This document shows, in pieces, positions 38,543 through 46,701 of a stretch of DNA of 64,000 nt. Numbering within the stretch: position 1 is the stretch's first letter; every line of letters begins with the position of its first letter. The position numbers were made by a program, and so were the translations under genes. The DNA is from Dermatophilus congolensis (GTDB taxonomy: Bacteria > Actinomycetota > Actinomycetes > Actinomycetales > Dermatophilaceae), in assembly GCA_030538115.1 (NCBI GenBank), contig JAUNUP010000001.1, positions 62,001 through 126,000 on the forward strand. Direction: 5' to 3'. The notes under the pieces are model-generated. The model had not been told where the DNA came from, searched no databases, and saw only the letters and a program-made list of their open reading frames with translations.

Positions 38543-40291
38543 ATGCCTTTCCGTGTTCGGGCCGCGTCGTCGCGCACGCCCGCTCGCCTCGCTGCCTTCG
38601 CTCTCGCTGCGACCCTCGTCGTCGGCACAGCCGCGTGCACCACCGATCCTGGCTCTGGCAGCGGCGGTACCGCGTCGCCGGCCCCGTCTGTGAGCACCAC
38701 CTGGGTCATGCAACCGTCGTCGCCGACTGCCGCAGCGCCCGCCGTGCCCTCGACGCGTGGGCTCACACGCGCCACGGCGACTCAGGTGGAGGGGCTCACC
38801 GCCGCCGCCGCGACGGCACCGGCCGCTGGTTTGAGCGGTGCGACGTACTGGCACACCGTGACACAGGTGTTCGGGCGCACCCTCGAGGGCTCTGAGATCA
38901 CCGACACCGGGGTGTACACGTACGACCGTGAGGTGTGGTCGAACCTCGAGGGCCAGAACTGGCAGCGCTACCGTCGCGCGACCTCCGTCTCCGGCGGGGC
39001 TGTGACGAGCAGCGCGGACTTCTCGCACCAAGGCGCGATCGGCCGCGCCGAGACCGGGCGCCAGGGGCAGGAGCAGGGCCCGCTCACGGTTGCCGATGTG
39101 CCCCGCTGGCTCTCCCGGCTGCCCGGAGGCGCCCCGACCACGCCGCGTTCGGAATTCACGGTCGTCGCGAGTGCCCTGACCCGGGCTCTCTCCCCGGCAC
39201 AACGTGCCTCGTTCGTCGCACACCTCACCGACATGGACGGTGTCGCGGTCTACGCCGACGCCACCGATTCGCAGGGGCGCAAGGGCTTCGTCATCGAACG
39301 CGTCCCGGAGGCGAGCGCCGACGACTTCGGCGGCGTCCAGGCCGTCGTGCTGCGGCCCGACGACTCCATGCCGCTCGAAGTGTGGCAGGTGAGCGACACG
39401 GCTGCCGCTGCGAACCAGGCACCCGCGATCGAATCCTGGATCGCGATCCTCGGCGTCGGCACCACCTCCGAACGACCGGCCGAGCTCCTCACAGCCGCGC
39501 AGGCGGGCGAGGCCGGGGTGTCGGCGGTCGTGCCGCAGTCCGTCACCGAGAAGCCGAGTGTCGAAGGCCTGAAGCGACTCGACCTGAACGACGTCGCCTC
39601 ACGCATCACCTGGCCTACTGAACGCTCGTCGACCGACGGCAATGTCGAACTGCAGGCGCTGCGGTGTGACTTCGAACTGCCCGGCGAATACGTCGAGACC
39701 TACGGGGGCTACGACTGCGGCAGGCCCATGACCTTCTGGTTCGCCCCCGACGGCCGCAGTTGGGGGCTCGACGGCAGCGGCGAGGTCACGCCGTACGCAG
39801 ACCTGCCGAAGGTCGACTTGTCGGCTCTCCCGACCGACGACGCGGGCATCGCTGCCTGGATCGACACGCACAAGTCGCCCCCTCCGCCCAACTACCCCCT
39901 CGAAGACGCAGGCCGCTTCTCGTACGTCACATCGCTGCTTCCCGCGGGCACCAGCGACCCGGCCTCCCTACAGCTCAGCGAGTCGCAACGCTCGGCCCTG
40001 CTGCGCTACGCGGTCGAGAAGCTCGACGCCGGTCTCTACGAAGCGACGGACAGGCTCGGTCGCAAGGGCGTGCTTCTCCACCGCACAGTCGACGGAGGCG
40101 ACTTCACCGACAACGAGATCGAGGCCGTACTCATCGGCTCCGACGGCACGGCGCTGGAGACCTGGGAGGCCGAGCCGCCCATGACCGACGGGCCCACCGC
40201 GAACCCCGATGCCGAAAGCAGGTTCATCTCGACCATGACGATGCTGAGCACCCGCTCCGTAGCGAAGCTGCCGGACATCGTCGAGCGGTGA
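38543..40291 (+). CDS. Lipoprotein of unknown function
   Basis: 582 residues. A signal peptide ends in a lipobox (GTAAC, Cys32), followed by a Gly/Ser/Thr-rich linker. The rest has no recognised domain. Two stretches resemble each other: around 225-300 (SALTRALSPAQRASFVAHL, GRKGFVIERVPE, AVVLRPDDSMPLEVW) and around 470-550 (SESQRSALLRYAVEKL, GRKGVLLHRTVDGGDF, AVLIGSDGTALETWE), suggesting an internal duplication. Two Cys residues in between (ALRCDFELPGEY, YDCGRPM) could pair. GGGAG lies 11 bases before the ATG at 38543. It sits on the opposite strand inside an otherwise conserved block between rsmE and phoH, which suggests insertion. Confidence 0.78.
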   Translation: MPFRVRAASSRTPARLAAFALAATLVVGTAACTTDPGSGSGGTASPAPSVSTTWVMQPSSPTAAAPAVPSTRGLTRATATQVEGLTAAAATAPAAGLSGATYWHTVTQVFGRTLEGSEITDTGVYTYDREVWSNLEGQNWQRYRRATSVSGGAVTSSADFSHQGAIGRAETGRQGQEQGPLTVADVPRWLSRLPGGAPTTPRSEFTVVASALTRALSPAQRASFVAHLTDMDGVAVYADATDSQGRKGFVIERVPEASADDFGGVQAVVLRPDDSMPLEVWQVSDTAAAANQAPAIESWIAILGVGTTSERPAELLTAAQAGEAGVSAVVPQSVTEKPSVEGLKRLDLNDVASRITWPTERSSTDGNVELQALRCDFELPGEYVETYGGYDCGRPMTFWFAPDGRSWGLDGSGEVTPYADLPKVDLSALPTDDAGIAAWIDTHKSPPPPNYPLEDAGRFSYVTSLLPAGTSDPASLQLSESQRSALLRYAVEKLDAGLYEATDRLGRKGVLLHRTVDGGDFTDNEIEAVLIGSDGTALETWEAEPPMTDGPTANPDAESRFISTMTMLSTRSVAKLPDIVER

Positions 40292-40374
40292 GCGCCCGAG
40301 CCCTCCTGACATCTCAGGAGATCCGTTGGGGGCTCCTGAGTTCCCGGCAGCTGTTGGTCGTGTTGCCGCGGGCG

Positions 40375-41130
40375 CTACCGCCAGCGCAGACGTGCGCTGA
40401 GAACGGCCAGCGCCGCCGGGCCGGCGGACGAACTGCGCAGGACGTAATGGCCCATCCGCACCGCTGACGCCCCGGCTCCGGTGAATGCCTCGACCTCGTC
40501 GGGCGCGATGCCCCCTTCGGGACCGACGACGAGCCATACGTCGCCCGCGTCCGGCAGAACGGCCTCCGTGATCGAACCCTCTGCGTCCTCGTGGAGCACG
40601 AATACTGCTCCACCGGAGGCCGTCACATCGCGGACCTCGGACGCGAGAGCCCGCGTGGTGACCAGCGCTGCCACTTCGGGTACGACGGGTCGACGGCTCT
40701 GTTTCGCCGCCGCCTCCACCGTCGTGGCCCACTTGCGGTGCGCCTTGGCAGCGCGGTCTCCACGCCAGGCGACGATGCTCCGGGCCGCGCTCCACGGCAC
40801 GACGGCGTCGATGCCGAGTTCGGTGGCCGCTTCGATGGCGGAGAGGTCGCGGTCGCCCTTGGCGAGGGCCTGCACCAGCGTGAAGCGCGGGCCGGGGTAA
40901 CCGGCGTCCGCGAAGGCGTCTATCCGTGCCTCGATGCGTCCAGGCGCGACCGCTGTGACGGTGGCTTCGGCCAGGCGCGCACCTCCGTCGGAGAGGAGCA
41001 CCTGCTCCCCCACCACGGTTCGCTTGACGTCGGCAGCGTGGTGTCCCTCGGCGCCGTCCACAGCGACCTGGTCGCCCTCGGTGGCACCCGCGAGAGTGCC
41101 GCTGGGAAGTCGATACAGTGCCGCGGTCAC
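40375..41130 (-). CDS. rsmE: 16S rRNA (uracil-1498-N3)-methyltransferase
   Basis: About 251 residues. SPOUT-class methylase. N-terminal PUA-like domain, then the knot with LVQALAKGDRDLSAIEAATELG, IVAWRGDRAAKAHRKW, AAKQSRRPVVPEV, VWLVVGPEGGIAPDEV and VLRSSSAGPAALAVL. The GTG at 41130 is chosen because it starts the family's N-terminus and lies 10 bp after the dnaJ stop; the open frame upstream runs back into dnaJ. The hrcA-dnaJ-rsmE order is standard. Confidence 0.92.
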   Translation of the reverse strand: MTAALYRLPSGTLAGATEGDQVAVDGAEGHHAADVKRTVVGEQVLLSDGGARLAEATVTAVAPGRIEARIDAFADAGYPGPRFTLVQALAKGDRDLSAIEAATELGIDAVVPWSAARSIVAWRGDRAAKAHRKWATTVEAAAKQSRRPVVPEVAALVTTRALASEVRDVTASGGAVFVLHEDAEGSITEAVLPDAGDVWLVVGPEGGIAPDEVEAFTGAGASAVRMGHYVLRSSSAGPAALAVLSARLRWR

Positions 41131-41140
41131 CGCGACCGAC

Positions 41141-42265
41141 TCACTTGCCGCGGAAGGCGTCGCGGAGCTTGCCGAACAGGCCGCCTCCGTCGACGTGCGC
41201 GAGCTGCGCCTCCGGGCGCTGTTCGCCGCGCAACTCGGCAAGGCGGCGCAGCAACTGCTCCTGCTCTTCGTCGAGGTGCGTCGGGGTCATGACGACGATC
41301 TGCACGAGCAGGTCGCCGCGGCCGGAGCCACGCAGGTGCGTGACGCCGTGGCCCTTGATCGTCTGGATGTCGCCGCTCTGCGTGCCCGGCGCCACTTGGA
41401 CCTCAACCACGCCGTCGAACGTCTCCAGTGGCAACGTTGCGCCGAGGGCGGCTGCCGTCATGGGGAGTTCGAGCTGGCAGTGCAGGTCGTCGCCGCGGCG
41501 GCGGAAGACGGCGTGCTGACGCACCGCGATCTCGACGTACAGGTCTCCGGGCGGGCCGCCTCCGGGGCCGACCTCGCCCTCACCGGCGAGCTGGATGCGC
41601 GTGCCCGTGTCGACACCTGCGGGCACCTTGAGGTTGATGGTGCGGCGGGTGCGCACGCGGCCGTGGCCGGAGCACTCGAAACACGGCTTGGTGATCACCG
41701 TGCCGTAGCCGTGACAGGCGGTGCACGGACGCGAGGTCATCACCTGGCCGAGGAAACTGCGCTGTACCTGCTGCACCTCGCCGGCGCCCTTGCAGACCTC
41801 ACACGTCTTCGGGGAGGTGCCCGGCTGCGTTCCGGCTCCGCCACACGTGCCGCAGCCCTCGGCGGTGTCGACGACGATCTCCTGGTCGTCGCCGAAGACG
41901 GCCGTAGCAAGGTCGATGTCGAGGCGCACGAGCGCGTCCTGGCCGCGCTGCGTGCGGGAGCGGGGGCCACGGCCACCGGCGGCGGCGCCTCCGAAGAAGG
42001 CGTCCATGATGTCGCTGAACGAGAAGTTCGCCGAGAAACCCTCGGTGCCACTGCCGTACGGGTCTTGTCCCGCGTCGAAGGCACGCTTCTTCGCCGGGTC
42101 GGAGAGCACGTCGTAGGCCTGGCTGACCTTCTTGAACTCCGCCTCTGCCTCGGGGCCGGGGTTCACGTCGGGGTGCAGCTTGCGGGCCTTGCGGCGGTAG
42201 GCGCGCTTGATCTCCTCGGTCGAGGCGTCGCGCGCGACACCCAGGTCGCCGTAGTAGTCGTTCAC
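41141..42265 (-). CDS. dnaJ: Chaperone DnaJ (actinobacterial DnaJ2)
   Basis: About 374 residues. Hsp40 co-chaperone of DnaK. The J domain has HPD at 31-33, then a Gly/Phe region (DPYGSGTEGFS, FFGGAAAGGRG) and four zinc repeats (CGTCGGAG, CEVCKGAG, CTACHGYG, CFECSGHG), followed by the substrate-binding barrel. The GTG at 42265 (VNDYYGDLG) has AAGGA seven bases upstream. It follows hrcA by 18 bp and so should be under the same CIRCE control. Confidence 0.95.
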   Translation of the reverse strand: MNDYYGDLGVARDASTEEIKRAYRRKARKLHPDVNPGPEAEAEFKKVSQAYDVLSDPAKKRAFDAGQDPYGSGTEGFSANFSFSDIMDAFFGGAAAGGRGPRSRTQRGQDALVRLDIDLATAVFGDDQEIVVDTAEGCGTCGGAGTQPGTSPKTCEVCKGAGEVQQVQRSFLGQVMTSRPCTACHGYGTVITKPCFECSGHGRVRTRRTINLKVPAGVDTGTRIQLAGEGEVGPGGGPPGDLYVEIAVRQHAVFRRRGDDLHCQLELPMTAAALGATLPLETFDGVVEVQVAPGTQSGDIQTIKGHGVTHLRGSGRGDLLVQIVVMTPTHLDEEQEQLLRRLAELRGEQRPEAQLAHVDGGGLFGKLRDAFRGK

Positions 42266-42283
42266 CAAAGAGTCCTTCACAAC

Positions 42284-43321
42284 CTAGGAATCGAGCATGC
42301 GCGAGACGTAGCGCGCCACGGCCCAGACCGACGCCATCGTGGCCGGGTAGTCCATTCGAGTCGGGCCGATAACGGCGAGCCCTCCGAGGGTATCGTCACC
42401 GAGCCCGTATCCCGTACCGACGACCGACGTCGCCGCGAGGCCCTCGATCGCGTTCTCCTGACCGATCGTGACACCCACCGTGCCGACGGGCGTGACCTCC
42501 GAGAGGGTACCGAACAGGCGGAGCAGCACCATGTGCTCTTCGAGCGCCTCGAGCACCGGTGCGATCGTCAGGGGGAAGTCGGTACCGAACCGCACGAGGT
42601 TCGCGGTGCCGGCGAGGACGACGCGCTCCTCGCTCTCCTCGACCAGCGCCCCGTCGAGGGCCTGCACGATGACGCGAGCGAGATCCCTGTCTTCGGGCGC
42701 GAGCTCGTCGAGCAGCGTGTGCAGGGCATCCGCGGCATCCGTGAGCCTCTGCCCCACCGTGACCGGGTTGATCCGCTCACGCAGCCGAGCGGTCTCCTGC
42801 ACCAACTCGTCCTCGGACGGGTCTCCCGGGGCATCGACGATGCGCTGCTCGACCCGCCCGGAGTCGAGGATGAGGATGACCATCACCTTGCCCGGGCCGA
42901 GCGGCACCAGTTCGATGTGCCGCACGCTGGATCGGGTCAGCGACGGGTACTGCATCACCGCGACCTGGCGCGTCAGCGAGGCCAAAAGGCGGGCCGTGCG
43001 TTCGACGACGTCATCGAGGTCGACCGCACCTTCGAGAAACCGGGCGATCGCGGTGCGCTGGGCCGACGACAGCGGACGCACCTGGGCGAGCTTGTCGACG
43101 AACACCCGATACCCGGCGTCGGTGGGGATGCGACCCGCGCTCGTGTGCGGCGCGGCGATGAGGCCCTGCTCTTCGAGCGCGGCCATGTCGTTGCGGACAG
43201 TCGCGGCCGAGACTCCGAGCGCATGACGGTCGAGCAGCGACTTGCTACCCACCGGCTCCGACGTGGCTACATAGTCTTCGACGATCGCGGACAACACGGC
43301 GAGTCGACGGTCTGCGTTCAC
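42284..43321 (-). CDS. hrcA: Heat-inducible transcription repressor HrcA
   Basis: About 345 residues. Represses heat-shock genes by binding CIRCE. N-terminal winged helix with [19 protein letters not shown] and [19 protein letters not shown], followed by [14 protein letters not shown]; then a GAF-like domain. The GTG at 43321 is favoured (GGGAGG eight bases upstream); GTG 43330 lies directly against that site. The CIRCE lies 38 bp upstream, so the gene represses itself and dnaJ-rsmE. Confidence 0.94.
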   Translation of the reverse strand: MNADRRLAVLSAIVEDYVATSEPVGSKSLLDRHALGVSAATVRNDMAALEEQGLIAAPHTSAGRIPTDAGYRVFVDKLAQVRPLSSAQRTAIARFLEGAVDLDDVVERTARLLASLTRQVAVMQYPSLTRSSVRHIELVPLGPGKVMVILILDSGRVEQRIVDAPGDPSEDELVQETARLRERINPVTVGQRLTDAADALHTLLDELAPEDRDLARVIVQALDGALVEESEERVVLAGTANLVRFGTDFPLTIAPVLEALEEHMVLLRLFGTLSEVTPVGTVGVTIGQENAIEGLAATSVVGTGYGLGDDTLGGLAVIGPTRMDYPATMASVWAVARYVSRMLDS

Positions 43322-43358
43322 GCCGGCCACCTCCCTGCCTCTGGCTCCCTACACCACT

Positions 43359-43385
43359 TTGGCACTCACGACCCGAGAGTGCCAA
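43359..43385. promoter_or_regulatory. CIRCE operator
   Basis: TTGGCACTC, nine bases, GAGTGCCAA: a perfect inverted repeat matching the HrcA operator (consensus TTAGCACTC-N9-GAGTGCTAA with one symmetric change). It lies just upstream of hrcA. Confidence 0.92.
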
Positions 43386-43520
43386 GTCCAGGAGGCGCCC
43401 GCCCCCACCGGGTTCGGCGACACTCCCGCAGGACCTGTCCCGCGCGACACGGCATGGGCAAGGATGTCTGGATGGTCGCCGGTCTGTGGCGGCCGACCCG
43501 ATCTCCAGGGAAGGAAGCGT

Positions 43521-44408
43521 ATGGCTCAGGGCCGGTACGACGGTGACGTGCTCGCAGGTGATTGGCGCGCCGCGAGGCGCCCACGCGCCACCCCCACGCC
43601 GGCGGAGCCCGGGCTCGTCGTCGAAGACGTGGAGACCGGCTGGGTCGGGGCCGTCGTGCGGGTCGAGAAGGCGGGCGGCATGCAGGTGGTGCACCTCGAA
43701 GACCGTCGTGGCCGTGTCAAGGGCTTTCCCCTCGGGCCGGGCTTTCTTATCGACGGTGCCCCGGTCGTGCTCACTCCCCCGCAGGCCAGGCGGCAGGCGC
43801 GTCTCGACGCTGCGAAGGCCGCCCGATCGCACACGGCAAGCGGCAGCCGCGCCGTCGCCTCCGCCCCCGCGCGCGTGGCCCGAGGCTCGCGCATCTTCGT
43901 CGAGGGCCGCCACGACGCGGAGCTGGTCGAGAAGGTCTGGGGCGACGACCTGCGCGTCGAGGGAGTCGTCATCGAGTTCGTGGGCGGCATCGACGACCTC
44001 TCCGGCATCATCCGCGACTTCGCGCCCACTGCCGAACGACGCCTGGGCGTGCTGGTCGACCACCTCGTGCCGGGGACGAAGGAATCCCGCATCGTCGAGG
44101 CCGCGCGGCAACTCAAGCCCTGGTCGCAGCACGTCTGCATCGTCGGTCACCCGTACGTCGACGTGTGGCAGTCGGTGAAACCCGCCCGCGTGGGACTGCG
44201 TGAATGGCCGACGATCGCCCGCGGTACGTCGTGGAAGCACGGAGTGCTCGCGCACCTCGGCCTGCCGAACCGCGACCAGGCCGATGTGGCGCGCGGCTGG
44301 CAGGCGATTCTCGCCACTGTGCGCTCGTACGAGGACCTCGAGCCCGCGTTCCTGGGCAGAGTGGAAGAACTCATCGACTTCGTCACCGTAGGAGTCTCGG
44401 GATCATGA
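43521..44408 (+). CDS. DUF3097 family protein with TOPRIM-like core
   Basis: 295 residues. A conserved actinobacterial family commonly beside hrcA. The N-terminal 85 residues look beta-rich (GWVGAVVRVEKAGGMQVVHL). From about 120, RIFVEGRHDAELVEKVWGDD, FVGGIDDL and RLGVLVDHLVPGTKES resemble the Glu and Asp motifs of TOPRIM nucleases and primases (compare RNase M5). That is an inference by eye. GAAGGAAG lies just before the ATG at 43521. Divergent from hrcA. Confidence 0.82.
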   Translation: MAQGRYDGDVLAGDWRAARRPRATPTPAEPGLVVEDVETGWVGAVVRVEKAGGMQVVHLEDRRGRVKGFPLGPGFLIDGAPVVLTPPQARRQARLDAAKAARSHTASGSRAVASAPARVARGSRIFVEGRHDAELVEKVWGDDLRVEGVVIEFVGGIDDLSGIIRDFAPTAERRLGVLVDHLVPGTKESRIVEAARQLKPWSQHVCIVGHPYVDVWQSVKPARVGLREWPTIARGTSWKHGVLAHLGLPNRDQADVARGWQAILATVRSYEDLEPAFLGRVEELIDFVTVGVSGS

Positions 44409-44505
44409 CCACACCGACCGCCGCGAGCCGGGGCCCTGAGCCGTTCGACGACGCTCGTCACGCTGCTCGGGGTCCGACGCCCCGGCTTGCGGGAGGACGC
44501 GCCAC

Positions 44506-45468
44506 ATGACCACGCACCGGCCCGAACTGGTCGCCACCGAACTCGTCGCCGTCATCATCGCGATGCGCTCAGGCGAGCCGCACGTGCTCACCGTCGGACG
44601 CCCCGGAGGCGTCGCGGCGCTGCCCGCCGGCCCGCTCCGCTCTGAACACCGGTCGCTGCAATCCGGACTGCGCGCGTGGGTGCAGCAGCTCACCGGCCAC
44701 ACACTCGGGTTCGCCGAGCAGCTCTACACCTTCGCCGACCGGGAGCGCCTCGGCTCGCATCAGCGGATCATCTCGGTGTCGTACCTGGGTCTGGCAGGTG
44801 GCACCACCGCGGCGGATGCCGTCGCCCCCTCGGAGGGCGCGAATTGGCGTGCCGTGTACGACTTCTTCCCGACTGAGGACCGCCGCTCCGACACCGACGA
44901 GGCGCTTGCCGAGATCGTTGCCCGGCTGCGTGCCTGGGCCGGCGAAGCTCCTGTGATCACGGAGAGCCGGCTCGCGCGGGTGGACGCAGCCTTCGGTCTG
45001 TCTCCCGAACTCACCGACGCGAACTGGGCACCCGAGGGCACGCTCACGCGCTACGAACTCATGTGGGAGGCGGGGCTGGTCGACGAATCCCGCCACGACA
45101 CCGAAGCTCCCGGACGCGGCGGACACACCCTCGCGCCGATCACCGGCGAGTCGATGCTGCACGACCACCGACGGATTCTCGCGACCGGGCTGTCGCGGCT
45201 CCGCACGACGCTGCAGTACCGGCCTGTGGTCTTCGAGCTGATGCCCGACGAGTTCACCCTCCGCGACCTGCAGGATTGCGTCGAGGCGGTGTGTGGCACA
45301 CGCCTGCACACGCAGAATTTCCGACGTCTCGTTCTCGGGCAGGACCTCGTCGAGCCGACGGGTGGCCACGAGTCGAAGACCGGAGGGCGCCCGGCGAGGC
45401 TCTTCCACTTCCGCCGCGAGGTGGTCGGAACTCGGCCGGTGGGTCTGGCGCTACCCAGATCCCGCTGA
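44506..45468 (+). CDS. nadQ: NUDIX-domain transcriptional regulator of NAD synthesis (NadQ/NrtR-like)
   Basis: 320 residues. An N-terminal Nudix-like domain (LVAVIIAMRSGEPHVLTVG, LRAWVQQLTGHTLGFAEQLY) lacks a good GX5EX7REUXEEXGU box, so it is likely a ligand sensor rather than a hydrolase. The C-terminal winged helix is in FELMPDEFTLRDLQDCVEA and TQNFRRLVLGQDLVEP, followed by TGGRPARLFHFRREVV. This layout is that of NadQ/NrtR regulators, which repress NAD-synthesis genes. The gene lies 121 bp before nadA in the same direction, with two inverted repeats in the gap. The exact subgroup is inferred. Confidence 0.78.
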   Translation: MTTHRPELVATELVAVIIAMRSGEPHVLTVGRPGGVAALPAGPLRSEHRSLQSGLRAWVQQLTGHTLGFAEQLYTFADRERLGSHQRIISVSYLGLAGGTTAADAVAPSEGANWRAVYDFFPTEDRRSDTDEALAEIVARLRAWAGEAPVITESRLARVDAAFGLSPELTDANWAPEGTLTRYELMWEAGLVDESRHDTEAPGRGGHTLAPITGESMLHDHRRILATGLSRLRTTLQYRPVVFELMPDEFTLRDLQDCVEAVCGTRLHTQNFRRLVLGQDLVEPTGGHESKTGGRPARLFHFRREVVGTRPVGLALPRSR

Positions 45469-45518
45469 CGCCTGACGCGATTCGGTGCGCAACAACTCGG
45501 CGCTTCGCATCATCACCC

Positions 45519-45563
45519 CTTATGCTCAGACACGACATAAGTTATTGCTCGCACTGAGCAATA
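45519..45563. promoter_or_regulatory. Two inverted-repeat operators upstream of nadA
   Basis: Site 1: CTTATG-N11-CATAAG (45519-45541). Site 2: TATTGCTC-GCACT-GAGCAATA (45543-45563), a perfect 8-bp dyad. TATGCT at 45521-45526 could be the -10 box inside site 1. They lie between the NadQ-like gene and nadA, where a repressor would act. Confidence 0.68.
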
Positions 45564-45589
45564 CATGGCGACACGTCAGGAGCATCGAG

Positions 45590-46582
45590 ATGACCGCGAT
45601 CACCGTGCCCAGCACCGACCTGTACGCGCGCGTTCGCGCGTCGATCCCCCGCGTGGAGTGGGATGCCGCGTTCGCCGACGACGCCGAGGCCATCGAACGC
45701 CTCAAGCGCGAGAAGAGCGCCGTCGTGCTCGCGCACAACTACCAGACTCCCGAGATCTTCCACGGGGTGGCCGACATCGTGGGCGACTCCCTCGCACTCG
45801 CTCGTGAGGCCCAGTCCGTCGACGCCGACGTGATCGTCCTGGCAGGCGTGCACTTCATGGCCGAGACCGCGAAGTTGCTCAACCCCGCTTCCACGGTGCT
45901 CGTGCCCGACATGGAGGCGGGCTGCTCGCTCGCCGAGAGCATCACCGCCGACGACGTGCTCGCACTCAAGGCCGCGCACCCCGGCATCCCGGTGGTCACC
46001 TACGTCAACACCTCGGCGGCGGTGAAGGCCGTGAGCGACGTGTGCTGCACCAGCGGCAACGCCGTCAAGGTGATCGAGCACGTCGTGCGCGAATGGGGCG
46101 TCGACAAGGTGATCATGATCCCCGACGAGTACCTCGCGAAGAACATCGGCAAGCAGACCGGCGTCGAGATGATCACCTGGCCCGGCCGCTGCGAGGTGCA
46201 CGAACGGTTCACGCCCGCCGACATCGCGCAGATCCGCGAATCGCACCCGGGTGTGGTCGTGCTCGCCCACCCCGAGTGCCCGCCGGAGGTCGTCGACGCG
46301 GCCGACATGGCCGGTTCCACCGCCGACATGGCGAACTTCGTGGCCCGTGAGAAGCCCGCGAGTCTCGCCCTCATCACCGAGTGTTCGATGAGCGACAACC
46401 TCGCCGCGCTGCACCCGGAGGTCGACATGGTGCGCCCGTGCAACATGTGTCCGCACATGAAGCGCAGCACCCTGGCGAAGATCCGCCACAGCCTCGAGAC
46501 GATGACCGCCGAAGTCACGATCGACCCGACTGTCGCCGACGCCGCCCGCGCCTCTGTCGACGCGATGCTCGCGATCCGCTGA
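45590..46582 (+). CDS. nadA: Quinolinate synthase
   Basis: 330 residues. 4Fe-4S enzyme condensing iminoaspartate and dihydroxyacetone phosphate to quinolinate. Cluster cysteines lie in DMEAGCSLAES, HPECPPEV and PCNMCPHM. VVLAHNYQTPEI, GVHFMAETAKLL and VTYVNTSAAVKA are family motifs. AGGAG lies seven bases before the ATG at 45590. First gene of nadABC. Confidence 0.96.
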   Translation: MTAITVPSTDLYARVRASIPRVEWDAAFADDAEAIERLKREKSAVVLAHNYQTPEIFHGVADIVGDSLALAREAQSVDADVIVLAGVHFMAETAKLLNPASTVLVPDMEAGCSLAESITADDVLALKAAHPGIPVVTYVNTSAAVKAVSDVCCTSGNAVKVIEHVVREWGVDKVIMIPDEYLAKNIGKQTGVEMITWPGRCEVHERFTPADIAQIRESHPGVVVLAHPECPPEVVDAADMAGSTADMANFVAREKPASLALITECSMSDNLAALHPEVDMVRPCNMCPHMKRSTLAKIRHSLETMTAEVTIDPTVADAARASVDAMLAIR

Positions 46583-46701
46583 AGCCTCGAGCGGTCCCCC
46601 GTTTCACACCAGACCGATCCGCCATGTCGATGCAGTCGACCCAGTCGACGTACCCGACGTACTCGGTCGGCGTTGTGCCCAGATCCGCTCAGGAGGCGGC
46701 A

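Noticed and set aside
45542..45563. Intrinsic terminator after the NadQ-like gene
   Set aside because: The stem is only 8 bp, moderate in GC, with a 5-base spacer and no T-run; it lies at the nadA promoter, so an operator is more likely.
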